A stretch of DNA of 39,003 nucleotides, from assembly GCA_029226205.1 (NCBI GenBank), contig JAQXXT010000021.1, forward strand, positions 1 through 39,003, written 5' to 3'. The DNA comes from Prevotellaceae bacterium (GTDB taxonomy: Bacteria > Bacteroidota > Bacteroidia > Bacteroidales > Bacteroidaceae). Shown one piece after another: positions 16,493 through 25,008 of the stretch. The notes beneath the pieces were generated by a model. That model was not told the origin of the DNA, searched no databases, and saw nothing but the letters and a program-made list of their open reading frames with translations. The translations under genes were made by a program, and so were the position numbers. The number at the start of each line of letters is the position of its first letter. Within the stretch, counting starts at the first letter, position 1.

Positions 16493-17128
16493 TTACAGTT
16501 CTCTGAAATGTTCGTAGTCGTCAATAACGATATCGGCGAGGGGAGCAAGGATGTCGCGGCTGTTTGTCGTTGCCAAAGCCACGGTATAGGCGCCGCTGGC
16601 CCGCAGACTCTTCAGGCCATTGATGCTGTCCTCAAAGCCAATACAGTCGCAAGGCTGCAGACCGAAGGAGTGGGCGGCACGGATATAACAGTCGGGATCG
16701 GGCTTCGAACGCTGGAAATCTTCAGCCGTAAGGATATGGTTGAAGAGCTGGTGTACCTCGGGATGATGGCGGTAGACATTCTCCATCTTCGCCTCATTGC
16801 TGCTCGTGACGATGGCCGTGGGGATGCCCTGCTGATGAAGGCGTTCCACGAACTGCTGAAGACCGGGGATATAAGGATAGTCCATCTGTCGCTCATAATC
16901 GTTGAGGCGCGCCGTGATCTGTTGCTGCAGTTTCTCATCGCCGGGGAAATAGCGGTCGTAGATCTGCGTGAGGGTCTGTCCCTTGATCTGATGGGCAAAG
17001 TCCGGCAACTCCGGTTTCAGTTCCTTGCCAATCTGTCCCCAGAAAATCGTGTACTGAGGCTCTGTATTAAAAACGACCCCATCGAGATCGAATAGGGCCG
17101 CCTGATATTGTTCAATAGATGAATTCAT
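16493..17128 (-). CDS. HAD-superfamily phosphatase / beta-phosphoglucomutase-like
   Basis: A 211-residue haloacid dehalogenase-family hydrolase or mutase, subfamily with an alpha-helical cap. Motif I is FDLDGVVFNTEP, with nucleophile Asp14 and general acid Asp16. Motif II is AIVTSSN, motif III the Lys in RSKPDPDCYIRAA and motif IV GFEDSINGLKSLRASG. The cap lies between about residues 20 and 90. The organisation is that of beta-phosphoglucomutase and related sugar-phosphate phosphatases; the substrate cannot be decided. It lies 48 bp after pssA and may be co-transcribed with the phospholipid genes. Confidence 0.88.
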   Translation of the reverse strand: MNSSIEQYQAALFDLDGVVFNTEPQYTIFWGQIGKELKPELPDFAHQIKGQTLTQIYDRYFPGDEKLQQQITARLNDYERQMDYPYIPGLQQFVERLHQQGIPTAIVTSSNEAKMENVYRHHPEVHQLFNHILTAEDFQRSKPDPDCYIRAAHSFGLQPCDCIGFEDSINGLKSLRASGAYTVALATTNSRDILAPLADIVIDDYEHFREL

Positions 17129-17176
17129 AAGCTAACGTCTTTTCATGTCTCACTGCTTTTCCGTGAGACCCATCAA

Positions 17177-17923
17177 TTATTGCTTCTTCGCATGCAGATC
17201 ACGAAGGGCAGAGAGGATGACATAGACGAGGATGATAGGCATCCAAGCCTCCAACACGCCTTTGGCACCGTCAGCGATAGAGAAGATGACGATCATCGCA
17301 AGGGTGAAGATGGCAAAGCTGTATTTCAGCTCATTGCCTTTCCAACTCCACTGTTTGAATTTCAAGGCGAACATCGGCATCTCGCAGATAAGCAGATAAC
17401 TGCTGATACCGGCGAGGATGAGGATCATCAGCCAGCCCCAACTGTTGTTCTCGATGAAAGAGGGGCTGATCACGATGAGAGAGCCCCAGAAGAGGGCGTT
17501 GGCAGGAGTCGGCAGGCCGATGAACGATGTCGTCTGCCGCGTGTCGAGATTGAACTTCGCCAGTCGCAGAGCAGAAAAGGCTGCCATGATATAAGCCAGG
17601 AAAGGAATCAGCGTACTCACCGGCTGCAGGAAAGCAGGGTATTCGAGGACGCCGAGATACCAGAAGATCATCGTGGATGGCGCTACGCCGAACGTGACAT
17701 CGTCAGCCAACGAGTCGAGTTCTTTGCCAATGGGCGAAGAGACCTTCAACAGTCGTGCGCTCATGCCGTCGAAGAAATCGAAGACGGCACCGATGATGAT
17801 CCACAGTAATGCCCACAGCGGCTGACCGGCAAAGGCGAATGATGTCGCGATGCAACCGGAGATAAGGTTGCAGCAAGTCAGCGCGTTGGGAATATTGAGG
17901 AGTTTGAATGAATTTTCTGCCAT
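17177..17923 (-). CDS. pssA: CDP-diacylglycerol-serine O-phosphatidyltransferase
   Basis: Integral-membrane enzyme that makes phosphatidylserine from CDP-diacylglycerol and serine, the step before Psd. The CDP-alcohol phosphatidyltransferase signature D-x2-DG-x2-AR-x8-G-x3-D-x3-D is complete: Asp49, Asp52, Gly53, Ala56, Arg57, Gly66, Asp70, Asp74. Several hydrophobic segments surround it. At 248 aa it fits the class II (Bacillus-like) enzymes. The start is the ATG at 17923, one base from the psd stop codon at 17925, so the two are translationally linked. The neighbourhood and complete signature make PssA much more likely than phosphatidylglycerophosphate synthase. Confidence 0.95.
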   Translation of the reverse strand: MAENSFKLLNIPNALTCCNLISGCIATSFAFAGQPLWALLWIIIGAVFDFFDGMSARLLKVSSPIGKELDSLADDVTFGVAPSTMIFWYLGVLEYPAFLQPVSTLIPFLAYIMAAFSALRLAKFNLDTRQTTSFIGLPTPANALFWGSLIVISPSFIENNSWGWLMILILAGISSYLLICEMPMFALKFKQWSWKGNELKYSFAIFTLAMIVIFSIADGAKGVLEAWMPIILVYVILSALRDLHAKKQ

Positions 17924-17924
17924 T

Positions 17925-18620
17925 TTACTTTTTTAATTTTCCAATGATCGTCTGGTCACCGGTAGCTTTCTGGCCTACCTTCACGCAGATCTCCGTGCCA
18001 AGAGGCAGGAAGATATCCACACGAGAGCCGAGCTTGATGAAACCAAGATGCTCGTCAATATAACATTCCTCACCTTCCTGCGCGTAGGTGACGATGCGGC
18101 GCGCTACGGCTCCGGCAATCTGACGGCAGAGAATGTCCGTGCCGTCATCGGTGGTGATCATCACATCGGCATGCTCGTTCTCCTCACTGGCTTTCGGAAG
18201 CCATGCTTTATGATAGTTGCCATTGAAATGGCGCACCAGTTTCACTTTTCCATCAACGGGGAACCAGTTGGCATGGACGTTGAAGAGACTCATGAAAATG
18301 GAAACCTGGATACGACGGTCATGGAAATAGCGGTCCTCGTCGACTTCCTCGACGACAACGACCTTACCGTCTGCCGGAGCAACGACGATACCTTCCGTAT
18401 CCTCCACATTCAGAAAACGCTTCGGACAACTGTAGAAGTTCAGGACCACGCCGTAGACAATAGCGGCGATGATGATGAAGCACCAAAAGGGAATGGTCGT
18501 ATTGAAGCAGAACCACAATAATGCGGCGATGGCAATGATAGCTATGGCACCGCCAATGAGTTGGTTCGTTCCTTCACGATGTATTCTTATCTTCTTGATC
18601 TTCCTTATTTTCTTTCCCAT
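17925..18620 (-). CDS. psd: Phosphatidylserine decarboxylase, pyruvoyl type
   Basis: Makes phosphatidylethanolamine from phosphatidylserine. It is the short form of the family. I placed the start at 18620 ([17 protein letters not shown]), giving 231 aa; an in-frame ATG at 18680 lies upstream of the promoter and is rejected. An N-terminal hydrophobic hairpin (about 20-60) probably anchors it to the membrane. The self-processing site is [13 protein letters not shown], with cleavage expected before Ser199 to yield the pyruvoyl group. ERYF-like and [10 protein letters not shown] blocks match the family's active region. It heads the psd-pssA-HAD group and is transcribed from a strong divergent promoter shared with dnaE. 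Confidence 0.95.
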   Translation of the reverse strand: MGKKIRKIKKIRIHREGTNQLIGGAIAIIAIAALLWFCFNTTIPFWCFIIIAAIVYGVVLNFYSCPKRFLNVEDTEGIVVAPADGKVVVVEEVDEDRYFHDRRIQVSIFMSLFNVHANWFPVDGKVKLVRHFNGNYHKAWLPKASEENEHADVMITTDDGTDILCRQIAGAVARRIVTYAQEGEECYIDEHLGFIKLGSRVDIFLPLGTEICVKVGQKATGDQTIIGKLKK

Positions 18621-18649
18621 TGATTTAGGATACTTAATTTTTTTGTTTG

Positions 18650-18681
18650 CAAAGTTATCAATTTTTTGCGTTTTCTGCAAA
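18650..18681 (-). promoter_or_regulatory. Consensus promoter of psd-pssA
   Basis: On the minus strand TTTG (18678-18681), 20 nt, then TAACTTTG (18650-18657): an exact match to the Bacteroidetes -33/-7 consensus. Transcription from near 18644 gives a leader of about 25 nt. Confidence 0.82.
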
Positions 18682-18697
18682 TTTTTCTTCTCTTTCT

Positions 18698-18729
18698 TTT
18701 GGTAATGTCATGTTTTCGTAGTAACTTTG
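18698..18729 (+). promoter_or_regulatory. Consensus promoter of dnaE
   Basis: TTTG (18698-18701), 20 nt, then TAACTTTG (18722-18729), the same -7 box as the divergent psd promoter. It places the dnaE start downstream, ruling out the upstream in-frame ATG at 18666. Confidence 0.82.
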
Positions 18730-18752
18730 GCGTCCCAAAGACACGATTGCTA

Positions 18753-21700
18753 ATGGAAGACTTTGTTCATTTACACGTTCACACTCACTATTCGATCCTC
18801 GATGGTCAGTCGAAAGTACCCCATCTCGTCGACAAAGCTATTGCCGACGGCATGAAAGGTATGGCGATCACCGATCACGGCGTGATGTATGGTATCAAGG
18901 AGTTTGCAGACTACTGTGCCGGCATCAACAAGAAGCGTAAGGCCGATGGTCTCGAGCCTTTCAAGCCGATCTTCGGTTGTGAGATGTATGTCGCTCATCA
19001 TAAGATGACCGATAAAGTGAAGGAGCATGGTGATAATTCCGGTTACCACCTCATCGTATTGGCGAAGAACTATCACGGCTATAAGAATCTCATCAAACTC
19101 GTCTCTCATGCCTGGACGGAAGGTTATTACTACCGTCCGCGTACGGATCGTGAGGAGCTGGAGAAATATCATGAGGATCTTATCGTCTGTTCTGCCTGTA
19201 TCGCCGGTGAGGTTCCTTCAAAGATCCTGAAAGGAGATATCGAGGGCGCCCGTGAGGCTTGCCAGTGGTATCACCGTGTCTTTGGCGATGATTATTACCT
19301 CGAACTGCAGCGTCACGAGGTGAAGGATCCCAATATCATTGCCAATCGTGAGACCTTCCCTTTGCAGCAGAAAGCCAACAAGGTGCTCATCCAGTTTGCT
19401 AAGGAGTATGGCATTAAGCTCATCTGCACGAACGACTGCCACTTCGAGGATAAGGAGACAGCAGAGGCCCACGACCATCTGCTCTGTCTGGCTACGGGAA
19501 AGGATCTCGATGATCCTAACCGTATGCGCTATTCCAAGCAGGAGTGGTTTAAGACGCGTGAGGAGATGAACGCTATCTTCAGCGATATCCCCGAGGCTTT
19601 GTCGAATACGCTGGAGATATTAAATAAGGTGGAGATCTATTCCATCGATCATGGTCCGATCATGCCGTTCTTCCCCATTCCCGAGTCTTTCGGTACTGAA
19701 GAGGAATGGCGGAAGAAGTTCACGAAGGAACAGCTCTATGAGGAGTTCACTACCGACGAGAACGGGCAGAACCCGCTGCCGCCGGAAGAGGGACAGAAAG
19801 TCATCGACCGTCTCGGTGGCTATGAGAAGATCTACCGTATCAAGTTCGAGGCCGACTATCTCGCCCATCTCGCCTATGCCGGCGCCAAGGAGCGTTACGG
19901 CGATCCGCTGCCGGAGAACGTGCATGAGCATATCAACTTCGAGCTTCATGTCATGAAGACGATGGGTTTCCCCGGTTACTTCCTTATCGTGCAGGACTTC
20001 ATCAATGCCGCGCGTAACGAACTCGGCGTATGGGTAGGCCCGGGGCGTGGCTCCGCCGCCGGTAGTGTTGTAGCCTATTGCTTGGGTATCACGAAGATTG
20101 ACCCGCTGACATACGACTTGCTGTTTGAGCGTTTCTTGAATCCTGACCGTGTGAACCTCCCGGATATCGATACCGACTTCGATGATGACGGCCGTGGCAA
20201 GGTGCTCAGATGGGTGATGGATAAGTATGGTCACGAGAACTGTGCCCATATCATTACGTACGGATCCATGGCGACGAAGAACTCCATCAAGGATGTTGCG
20301 CGCGTGGAGAAACTGCCGTTGGATCGTAGTAATGCGCTCTGTAAGGCTATTCCCGACCGACTGCCCGACGGTATGAAGATGAATCTTCCCAATGCCATCA
20401 AATGTACACCGGAACTCCAGGAGGCGGAGGTCAGCTCTGATCCCCGTGAGCGTAATACCATTAAGTATGCGCGCATGCTGGAGGGAACGATCCGTGGTAT
20501 CGGCCTCCATGCCTGCGGCTTTATCATCTGTCGTGATAAGATCAGCGACTGGGTACCGGTATGTACGGCCGATGACCCCGATTTCCCCGAACTGAAATGT
20601 CAGGTGACGCAGTATGACGGCCATGTCATTGAGTCGACGGGACTGATCAAGATGGACTTCCTCGGTTTGAAGACACTATCGGAGTTGAAAGAGGCTTGTA
20701 AGGTTATCAAACAGACAACGGGCGACGAGATTGATCTTGACCATATTCCTATCGATGATGACCTTACTTATAAGCTCTATCAAGAGGGCCGCACGATCGG
20801 TACGTTCCAGTTTGAGTCTGCCGGTATGCAGAAATATCTCCGTGAACTTAAGCCGACGGTCTTCGAGGATCTTATCGCTATGAACGCCCTCTACCGTCCG
20901 GGACCTATGGATTATATCCCTGACTTCATCGCCCGAAAGAACGGTAAGCAGGAGATTACCTATCCGATCCCTTGTATGGAGAAATACCTTAAGGATACCT
21001 ATGGCATTACTGTCTATCAGGAGCAGGTGATGCTCTTGAGCCGTCAGTTGGCGAACTTCACGCGCGGCCAGAGTGATGCGCTCCGTAAGGCCATGGGTAA
21101 GAAGAAAAAGGCGATCGTCGACAAGATGAAACCGCTGTTCCTTGAGGGCGGTAAGAAAAACGGACACGACCCGAAGATTCTTGAGAAGATTTGGAGTGAC
21201 TGGGAGAAGTTTGCTTCTTATGCGTTCAATAAATCTCATGCTACGTGTTATTCGTGGGTCGCTTATCAGACAGCCTATCTGAAAGCACATTATCCGGCAG
21301 AGTATATGGCTGCACTGATGACGCGCCGCTTCTCGCAGATCACGGAGATCACGAAACTCATGGAGGAGTGCAAGTCGATGGGCATCAAAACCCTCGGCCC
21401 TGATGTCAACGAGAGCTACGCGCAGTTCGGTGTCAACAAAGCCGGTGAGATCCGTTTCGGCCTCTCTGCTATCAAAGGTATGGGCGCTGCCGCCGCTGAG
21501 GCAATCGTCAGTGAGCGTCAGAAGAACGGACCGTATAAGAGTATCTTTGACTTTGCCGAGCGTGTCGACTTCAGCTCCGTCAACCGAAAGGCGTTCGAGA
21601 GTCTCGCCCTCAGCGGCGGCTTTGATGGCTTCGGCATACCGCGAGAGAGCTACTTCGGCGTCAACTCGAAGAAAGAGATGTTCCTTGACCTCCTCGTCAG

Positions 21701-22475
21701 ATATGGTCAGCGCTATCAGCAGGACAAGCGGGAACAGAGCAACTCCCTCTTCGGTGATATGATGGGCGATGTGGCTATCGCTACACCGCCGATTCCGAAA
21801 ACAGAGAGCTGGAGCACGATTGAGAAACTCAATAAGGAGCGTGACCTCGTGGGTATCTATCTCTCGGCGCATCCCCTCGACGACTATAGCGTGGTGCTGA
21901 AGAATATGTGTAACACCCACTGTTCGGAGATCGGTCGTGATGCTGACAAAAAGGCATTGTCGGAACGTGACGAACTGACATTCGGCGGCATCGTCACTGC
22001 CGTTCAGTCGCGCTTCTCGTCAAAGACGGGCAAGCCGTTCGGCTTCGTGACGATAGAGGACTTCGAAGGCAGTGGCGAGCTCGCTCTCTTCGGTGATGAC
22101 TGGGCCATGTGGCAGGGAAAGCTGACGCAGGGTTGTACGGTGTATGTCACGGCGAAGAGCGTACAGCGCTTCCGCAACAGCAACAGCTATGAGCTGAAGG
22201 TTCAGAACATTGAGTATCTGAGTGATGTGAAAGACAACCGCATCGAGAAGTTGACGATTGCCGTGGATAGTAAGGATATCGATGACACTATTGTCAACGA
22301 CCTCACAACGGTGATGAACGATAATCCCGGTCATACGCAGGTGTTCCTGCAGATCAAGGATACGGAGCATCAGACTACGCTCACGCTCCGCTCCCGTGGC
22401 CGTCAGGTTACGGTGAACAAGAGTTTGGTACAGTATTTGGAAGGTACTGGCACAATGAAGTTCAAGATCAATTAG
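18753..22475 (+). CDS. dnaE: DNA polymerase III alpha subunit
   Basis: Replicative DNA polymerase catalytic subunit, 1240 aa from the ATG at 18753 (MEDFVHLHVHTHYS). The N-terminal PHP domain begins HLHVHTHYSILDGQ. The polymerase core carries the catalytic motif PDIDTDFDDDGRGKV at about residues 469-483. GPGRGSAAGSVVAYCLGI, CGFIICRDKISDW and YAFNKSHATCYSWVAYQTAY are characteristic. The tandem HhH region is near residue 900, and the OB-fold (FGGIVTAVQSRFSSKTGKPF) near 1070-1150. Length is in the usual DnaE1 range. Transcription starts only some 20 nt before the ATG. trxA follows after 64 bp containing a dispersed repeat, so read-through is possible. Confidence 0.98.
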   Translation: MEDFVHLHVHTHYSILDGQSKVPHLVDKAIADGMKGMAITDHGVMYGIKEFADYCAGINKKRKADGLEPFKPIFGCEMYVAHHKMTDKVKEHGDNSGYHLIVLAKNYHGYKNLIKLVSHAWTEGYYYRPRTDREELEKYHEDLIVCSACIAGEVPSKILKGDIEGAREACQWYHRVFGDDYYLELQRHEVKDPNIIANRETFPLQQKANKVLIQFAKEYGIKLICTNDCHFEDKETAEAHDHLLCLATGKDLDDPNRMRYSKQEWFKTREEMNAIFSDIPEALSNTLEILNKVEIYSIDHGPIMPFFPIPESFGTEEEWRKKFTKEQLYEEFTTDENGQNPLPPEEGQKVIDRLGGYEKIYRIKFEADYLAHLAYAGAKERYGDPLPENVHEHINFELHVMKTMGFPGYFLIVQDFINAARNELGVWVGPGRGSAAGSVVAYCLGITKIDPLTYDLLFERFLNPDRVNLPDIDTDFDDDGRGKVLRWVMDKYGHENCAHIITYGSMATKNSIKDVARVEKLPLDRSNALCKAIPDRLPDGMKMNLPNAIKCTPELQEAEVSSDPRERNTIKYARMLEGTIRGIGLHACGFIICRDKISDWVPVCTADDPDFPELKCQVTQYDGHVIESTGLIKMDFLGLKTLSELKEACKVIKQTTGDEIDLDHIPIDDDLTYKLYQEGRTIGTFQFESAGMQKYLRELKPTVFEDLIAMNALYRPGPMDYIPDFIARKNGKQEITYPIPCMEKYLKDTYGITVYQEQVMLLSRQLANFTRGQSDALRKAMGKKKKAIVDKMKPLFLEGGKKNGHDPKILEKIWSDWEKFASYAFNKSHATCYSWVAYQTAYLKAHYPAEYMAALMTRRFSQITEITKLMEECKSMGIKTLGPDVNESYAQFGVNKAGEIRFGLSAIKGMGAAAAEAIVSERQKNGPYKSIFDFAERVDFSSVNRKAFESLALSGGFDGFGIPRESYFGVNSKKEMFLDLLVRYGQRYQQDKREQSNSLFGDMMGDVAIATPPIPKTESWSTIEKLNKERDLVGIYLSAHPLDDYSVVLKNMCNTHCSEIGRDADKKALSERDELTFGGIVTAVQSRFSSKTGKPFGFVTIEDFEGSGELALFGDDWAMWQGKLTQGCTVYVTAKSVQRFRNSNSYELKVQNIEYLSDVKDNRIEKLTIAVDSKDIDDTIVNDLTTVMNDNPGHTQVFLQIKDTEHQTTLTLRSRGRQVTVNKSLVQYLEGTGTMKFKIN

Positions 22476-22478
22476 GCG

Positions 22479-22507
22479 TAGGGACTTGATTTATCATGTT
22501 CCGTAAC
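22479..22507. repeat. Copy of the GTAGGGACATGAT repeat family
   Basis: GTAGGGACTTGATTTATCAT plus GTTCCGTAAC begins 3 bp after the dnaE stop codon, the same placement as the copy after the DUF2461 gene (14268). The downstream half ATCATGTTCCGTAAC recurs exactly at 38880-38894. Confidence 0.7.
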
Positions 22508-22539
22508 AACGAATATTATCAATCAAATTATATACAACA

Positions 22540-22854
22540 ATGGAAGTAACAATCACAACAGACAATTTCGAGCAGTACAAGAATGGTGAACTGCCGTTGG
22601 TAGTAGACTTGTGGGCAACATGGTGCGGCCCGTGCCGTTCCATCGCTCCGATCATCTCCGACCTTGCCAAGGAGTATGACGGTAAGATTACCGTAGGTAA
22701 GTGCGATGTCGAGGAGAATGATGACATCGTCGCTGAGTTCGGCGTCCGTAACATCCCTACGATCCTCTTCTTCAAGGGCGGCAAACTCGTTGACAAGTTC
22801 GTCGGCGCTGCCAACAAGACAACACTTGAGGAGAAGTTCAAGGCACTGCTGTAA
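22540..22854 (+). CDS. trxA: Thioredoxin
   Basis: Small cytosolic dithiol reductant, 104 aa. The redox site WCGPC is at residues 28-32 (Cys29/Cys32) within LWATWCGPCRS. The cis-proline loop is VRNIPTILFFKGG. There is no signal peptide, unlike the many exported thioredoxin-fold proteins of Bacteroidetes. It follows dnaE by 64 bp on the same strand and is closed by a very long hairpin shared with the convergent tsaE operon. Confidence 0.97.
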   Translation: MEVTITTDNFEQYKNGELPLVVDLWATWCGPCRSIAPIISDLAKEYDGKITVGKCDVEENDDIVAEFGVRNIPTILFFKGGKLVDKFVGAANKTTLEEKFKALL

Positions 22855-22886
22855 GAAAAGTAAAAAAGTAAAGAAGTAAAAAATTA

Positions 22887-22976
22887 AAAAGTAGAGAAGT
22901 AAAAAGGTAAAAAAGTAAACGAAGGCGGATCAAACTGCCTACGTTTACTTTTTTACCTTTTTACTTCTCTACTTTT
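22887..22976. terminator. Bidirectional terminator with a 35-bp perfect stem
   Basis: 22887-22921 and 22942-22976 are perfect inverted copies, beginning AAAAGTAGAGAAGTAAAAAG. The loop is about 20 nt and contains AGGC/GCCT. The stem is unusually long and AT-rich, and is built of AAGTAAAA-like tandem units that extend left to 22857. It ends one base before the tsaE stop codon and separates the convergent trxA and tsaE transcripts. Confidence 0.85.
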
Positions 22977-22977
22977 C

Positions 22978-23388
22978 TCAGAATTCTACAACGCGGCTAC
23001 CATCATCCTGGACGGTGATAGTGACTTTCGTAGCATCTTCGGGGAGAAGGTCCTCAATGAGCTCAGGCCACTCGAGGAAACAGAGATTGCCACTGTCGAA
23101 ATAATCCTCATAGCCCATGTCGTAGACTTCCTCGATCTTCTTGATACGATAGAAGTCGAAATGATAGATGCTGCTGCCGTCGCCGGCGGTATATTCGTTG
23201 ACGAGGGAGAACGTCGGGGAGGTGATGACATCCTCCACGCCAAGGACCTCGCAGATGGCTTTGATGAATGTCGTCTTGCCGGCACCCATCTTACCATAGA
23301 ATGCAAATACTTTACCTTTGCCCATGTTCTTGATGAACTCCTGGGCTGCCTGCTGGATATGATCCAGACTGTCAATTGTAATCTTCAT
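22978..23388 (-). CDS. tsaE: tRNA threonylcarbamoyladenosine biosynthesis ATPase TsaE
   Basis: P-loop ATPase of the complex with TsaB and TsaD that adds t6A at position 37 of ANN-decoding tRNAs. 136 aa. Walker A is GKMGAGKTT at residues 32-40. Family blocks TSPTFSLVNEY and IYHFDFYRIKKIEEVYDMGY follow, then FLEWPEL. The gene is last in the run from the metalloprotease to porX, 39 bp after porX, and adjacency of tsaE to porX is familiar from Bacteroidetes genomes, though the reason is unclear. Confidence 0.95.
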   Translation of the reverse strand: MKITIDSLDHIQQAAQEFIKNMGKGKVFAFYGKMGAGKTTFIKAICEVLGVEDVITSPTFSLVNEYTAGDGSSIYHFDFYRIKKIEEVYDMGYEDYFDSGNLCFLEWPELIEDLLPEDATKVTITVQDDGSRVVEF

Positions 23389-23427
23389 ATTTTTATTGGT
23401 CTTAATTTTCTAACTTCCCAAAATCGT

Positions 23428-24996
23428 TTATTTCTTCCTCGGCGTCATTGTGATGAGAGGAATCAGCATCTCTTCCATACTGATGCCGCCATGCTGGAAC
23501 GTGTCCTTATAATAGGATACATAATAGTTGTAGTTGTTCGGATAGGCGAAGAAGGAGTTGCCGGTGGCGAATACATAGCTTGTGCTGAGATTCGGCGCGG
23601 GAAGCTGTGCCTCTGCGGGGTTCTTGATCGTAAAGACCTCCTTGGCATTATAGGCGAGGTTCTTACCGAGCTTATAGCGCAGGTTTGTGTTCGTGTTGCG
23701 GTCTCCGATGATCTTCACGGGCTTTGAGGCGCGGATACTGCCGTGGTCCGTCGTGATAATCACCTTACAGTCTTGTTGGGCCAGCATACGGAAGATATCG
23801 CTCATGCCGGAATGACGCAGCCAACTGAGGGTGATGGAGCGGTAGGCACTCTCGTTGTTGGCGAGTTCACGTACCATCTTCGACTCTGTACGGGCGTGGG
23901 AGAGCATGTCAATGAAGTTGATGACGAGGACATTGAAGTCATTCTTCTTTAGTTCGTTGAAATGTTCCAGAAAGCGTTCGGCACCTGTGCTGTCATTGAT
24001 CTTATGATAGCTGAAAGTGTTATGACGACGGTAACGGTCGAGCTGCGTCTGAATGAGAGGTTCCTCATTGAGATTCTTTCCTTCCTCCTCATCCTCGTCA
24101 ACCCACAGATCGGGGAACATCTTGGCGATCTTATCGGGCATCAGTCCGCTGAAGATGGCATTGCGGGCGTACTGCGTCGCAGTAGGGAGGATACTCATAT
24201 ACATATCTTCGTGGATGTCGAAGAGACTGCTGATCTCTTGCGACAGCACGCGCCACTGGTCATAGCGGAAGTTGTCGATGACAAGAAGATAGATTTTATC
24301 ACCATTGTCAAGGGCAGGGAAGATTTTCTTCTTGAAGATATCCGGACTCATCAGTGGACGGCCTTCTATCTCGTGGGGCACACGCTGTGGCTCCACCCAA
24401 CGGAGATAGTTCTTGCTGATATATTTCGCGAATCCGTTGTTGGCTTCTTCTTTCTGCATGGCAAGCATGTCGGTCATCTGACTGTCAGCACTGGAGAGTT
24501 CGAGCTCCCAGTGGACGAGGCGTTTGTATACCTCCATCCAGTCGTGATAATCGCGGCAGTCGGCAATCTGTGTGGCGATATCCATATAGCTCTGCTGATA
24601 GCCGCTCTGCGTGACTTCAGAGATAATCTCCTTGCGATGGATGTTCTTCTTCAGCGACAGAAGAATCTGCATTGGGTTGACAGGTTTGATGAGATAGTCG
24701 GCAATCTTGCTGCCGATAGCCTGATCCATGATATGTTCCTCCTCGCTCTTCGTACACATGACGACGGGCGTGGCCGGCTGTATCTCTTTGATCTGCTGTA
24801 GCGTCTCGAGGCCACTGAGACCGGGCATCATCTCATCGAGGAGAATGAGGTCGAATGTCTGTTGGCGACAGAGGTCGATGGCATCGGGACCATTGGATGC
24901 CGTGACCACTTCATACCCTTTCTTTTGGAGAAAGAGAATATGGGCCTTGAGGAGTTCTATCTCGTCATCGACCCAAAGTAATAATCCGTTGCTCAT
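23428..24996 (-). CDS. porX: PorX, two-domain response regulator of type IX secretion
   Basis: Response regulator required for type IX secretion and its gene expression. The 522 aa comprise an N-terminal receiver domain (about 1-120) with acidic pocket Asp10/Asp11, phospho-acceptor Asp54 in LILLDEMMPG, Thr82 and Lys104. A helical linker follows, then a PglZ/alkaline-phosphatase-superfamily domain from about residue 210, with metal-site candidates in LLVIDNFRYDQW, NFIDMLSHAR and IITTDHGSIRASKP. PorX orthologues are zinc-dependent phosphodiesterases activated by phosphorylation. The partner kinase PorY is not in the window. The gene lies 12 bp after porW on the same strand, which supports co-expression of the two secretion components. 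Confidence 0.95.
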   Translation of the reverse strand: MSNGLLLWVDDEIELLKAHILFLQKKGYEVVTASNGPDAIDLCRQQTFDLILLDEMMPGLSGLETLQQIKEIQPATPVVMCTKSEEEHIMDQAIGSKIADYLIKPVNPMQILLSLKKNIHRKEIISEVTQSGYQQSYMDIATQIADCRDYHDWMEVYKRLVHWELELSSADSQMTDMLAMQKEEANNGFAKYISKNYLRWVEPQRVPHEIEGRPLMSPDIFKKKIFPALDNGDKIYLLVIDNFRYDQWRVLSQEISSLFDIHEDMYMSILPTATQYARNAIFSGLMPDKIAKMFPDLWVDEDEEEGKNLNEEPLIQTQLDRYRRHNTFSYHKINDSTGAERFLEHFNELKKNDFNVLVINFIDMLSHARTESKMVRELANNESAYRSITLSWLRHSGMSDIFRMLAQQDCKVIITTDHGSIRASKPVKIIGDRNTNTNLRYKLGKNLAYNAKEVFTIKNPAEAQLPAPNLSTSYVFATGNSFFAYPNNYNYYVSYYKDTFQHGGISMEEMLIPLITMTPRKK

Positions 24997-25008
24997 AGCT
25001 TATATCCT

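Noticed and set aside
18666..18752. 29-residue N-terminal extension of DnaE
   Set aside because: It overlaps the promoter elements; the PHP domain begins directly at the 18753 ATG.
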